The notes under the pieces were generated by a model that saw only the letters and a program-made list of their open reading frames with translations, made no database searches and had not been told where the DNA came from. 64,000 nt of DNA from Yersinia enterocolitica (GTDB lineage Bacteria; Pseudomonadota; Gammaproteobacteria; Enterobacterales; Enterobacteriaceae), in the NCBI GenBank assembly GCA_002082245.2, contig NBTC02000002.1:1-64000 (forward strand), in the 5' to 3' direction. Made by a program: the position numbers and the translations under genes. Positions 62,554 to 64,000 of the stretch are shown one piece after another. Each line of letters starts with the position of its first letter. The first letter of the stretch is position 1.

Positions 62554-64000
62554 CTAAGATAACCTCGCAACGCGCTGTTGTACCGGCCTGCCTTTTAGCA
62601 ATTTTCGAATCCAAAATCGATTGGGATTGAGTGCCGCCAGCGTCGGCGCATCTAATGGCTGCGGTTCCCCAAACATTTGTGCGGCCAAAATTTCTGCCAC
62701 CAATGGCGCACTGCACAACCCCCGTGACCCCAATGCCCCCACCATGAATAATTCCGGCCATACCGGCGCTGGCGCTATCTCATCACCACGCTGAATTTTG
62801 CGTGGCAGATCCTGATATTGTGCCAGTGTTGCAGCATAATCCGGTACCGCGCCCACCATCGGTAAGTGATCACGAATAGCGCAACGCACCCCGCAGCGCG
62901 CTTGATTATCACTGATATCAACCTGATGCGGCCAATTTACTTGTGGCAGACAGCGTAACAGGCGGTCCCGGTTCTCTTGCTGCTCATCGGCACGAAAATC
63001 AGTGGCAATATCGCCGCGCTGATAACTGGCACCAATACAGTGATGCTGGTTAGCCGGGTTCACTGGCGTCAGATAGCCGTCATAGCACAGCACTTGCTGC
63101 AACTGACTGAGTACTGAGGTCGTGGGAATGTGCGAGACCTGCCCGCGCACGGCTGACAGTGGCAGATGCTGGGTTTGTTGCCACTCAGCTAAGCGGTGGC
63201 CGGTGGCCAGCACCACTGTAGCATGTTGTTTCGCCGTCAGTGGTTGTTGGGTATCGTGTTGTTGGCTATCGATGGGTTGGGCACTGAGTTGCTGGAAGCT
63301 GAGCTGCCATTGCCCGTCAACATGCTCTAACTGACTCAGTTCATGCTGATAGTGGCATGCCATGCCTTTTTGTTGGGCCAGCAGCAGCAGCGCTGTGGTG
63401 AGGTCTGATGGGCATAACCAGCCTCCGGCGGGATAATGTATACCATCGTGGGCGCAATCCAGCCCCGCGAGCGCACTGAGCTGTTCACGGCTCATGGCTT
63501 CGGCGAATGACACCGGCCAGCTTATTTGCAGCATTTTATCAATCTTGCCACGGCTTTTTTCATCAAATGCCAATTGGCTGACACCGCACCATTGATGATC
63601 AAAATGAATGCCTTGTGCTAACAATTGATCATATTGGCGGCGGGCAAAGGTAAATGCGCTGGTGAAAAAGTTTTCCAGTGCATCATCTTTGCCGTTTAGC
63701 AGGGGATAGAGCGCACCTTGCCGGTTACCTGATGCACCTTGCGCCGGTTGTGCATCGGCGCAATAGAGCGTGACCTTGGCCCCACGGCGCAATAAGGCTA
63801 ATGCTGTCAATGCACTGACGATACCGCCGCCAATGATCGCGATATCATCACAACGGACCGCGGCTGGCCGATGGTACCAAGGCGCTGAGGCTGACCCGAT
63901 GCTTTGCGGCAATCTGCCCGTGAGCATTTCACGTTTTTGCCCAAAACCTTTCACTTTAGCTACGTCAAAACCTGCTTGTTGCAAACCACGGCGAACAAAT
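62554..64000 (-). CDS. mnmC: tRNA 5-methylaminomethyl-2-thiouridine synthesis enzyme MnmC, C-terminal part (gene runs off the window)
   Basis: MnmC is bifunctional in modifying the U34 wobble base of tRNAs. The part seen (about 480 residues) starts at the very end of the methyltransferase domain ([20 protein letters not shown]) and covers the FAD-dependent demodification domain. This has the dinucleotide fold [44 protein letters not shown] and late [19 protein letters not shown]. It ends at 62554. The N-terminal catalytic methyltransferase lies beyond 64000. Confidence 0.93.
   Translation of the reverse strand, partial: FVRRGLQQAGFDVAKVKGFGQKREMLTGRLPQSIGSASAPWYHRPAAVRCDDIAIIGGGIVSALTALALLRRGAKVTLYCADAQPAQGASGNRQGALYPLLNGKDDALENFFTSAFTFARRQYDQLLAQGIHFDHQWCGVSQLAFDEKSRGKIDKMLQISWPVSFAEAMSREQLSALAGLDCAHDGIHYPAGGWLCPSDLTTALLLLAQQKGMACHYQHELSQLEHVDGQWQLSFQQLSAQPIDSQQHDTQQPLTAKQHATVVLATGHRLAEWQQTQHLPLSAVRGQVSHIPTTSVLSQLQQVLCYDGYLTPVNPANQHHCIGASYQRGDIATDFRADEQQENRDRLLRCLPQVNWPHQVDISDNQARCGVRCAIRDHLPMVGAVPDYAATLAQYQDLPRKIQRGDEIAPAPVWPELFMVGALGSRGLCSAPLVAEILAAQMFGEPQPLDAPTLAALNPNRFWIRKLLKGRPVQQRVARLS

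Overview
The window is enterobacterial chromosome, almost certainly Yersinia (Y. enterocolitica-like group rather than a sure species call). Three things point there: housekeeping order shared with E. coli (mlaA-fadL-yfcZ-fadIJ-sixA-smrB-prmB-aroC-mepA-yfcA-epmC-yfcL-mnmC, and yfdC near argW), a yfuABC iron locus, and full-length 127-bp ERIC repeats.

Left part, 1-17.45 kb: dmsAB (anaerobic DMSO reductase), a bglG-bglF-bglA aryl-beta-glucoside locus with two RAT/terminator leaders, an OprB-type porin remnant, a DUF2127 membrane protein, yfuABC, an orphan CdiA C-terminal toxin plus immunity gene lying between two SymE-type toxin remnants, mltB, and an APC amino-acid/polyamine permease. Nearly every gene here is broken by one or more frameshifts. 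Many are one-base changes in homopolymers, while the protein sequence between them stays well conserved. Low-quality sequence is therefore as likely as true decay, except for larger lesions such as the yfuB 5' loss and the SymE fragment.

Middle part, 17.6-41.4 kb, all reading frames open: an amidohydrolase (YtcJ-like); smvR/smvA with a pair of palindromic operators; a four-gene Mla-like lipid transporter operon (STAS-MlaE, MlaF, MlaD, PqiC-type lipoprotein); a three-gene sulfur-amino-acid catabolic operon (cysteine desulfidase, PLP gamma/beta-lyase, NhaC-family transporter) behind four copies of a GAGAAT..ATTCTC-type palindrome; yceJI; a second NhaC antiporter; ascG/ascFB; a His-rich PadR regulator with DUF3861 partner and three operators phased at 19 bp; tRNA-Arg(CCT); yjdM; a chorismate mutase domain protein; and yfdC.

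Right part, 41.7-64 kb: the complete ccmABCDEFGHI cytochrome c maturation operon (ccmH and ccmI separate), mlaA, fadL and fadIJ with FadR-like operators, yfcZ, sixA, smrB, prmB, aroC, mepA, yfcA, epmC, yfcL and the C-terminal part of mnmC, which runs off the end. Two ERIC elements sit in intergenic gaps, one carrying an internal insertion of about 70 bp.

The best leads for something new are the sulfur-amino-acid operon with its operator array, the orphan CDI/SymE toxin island, and the PadR operator array. No IS element, prophage or CRISPR array was seen.
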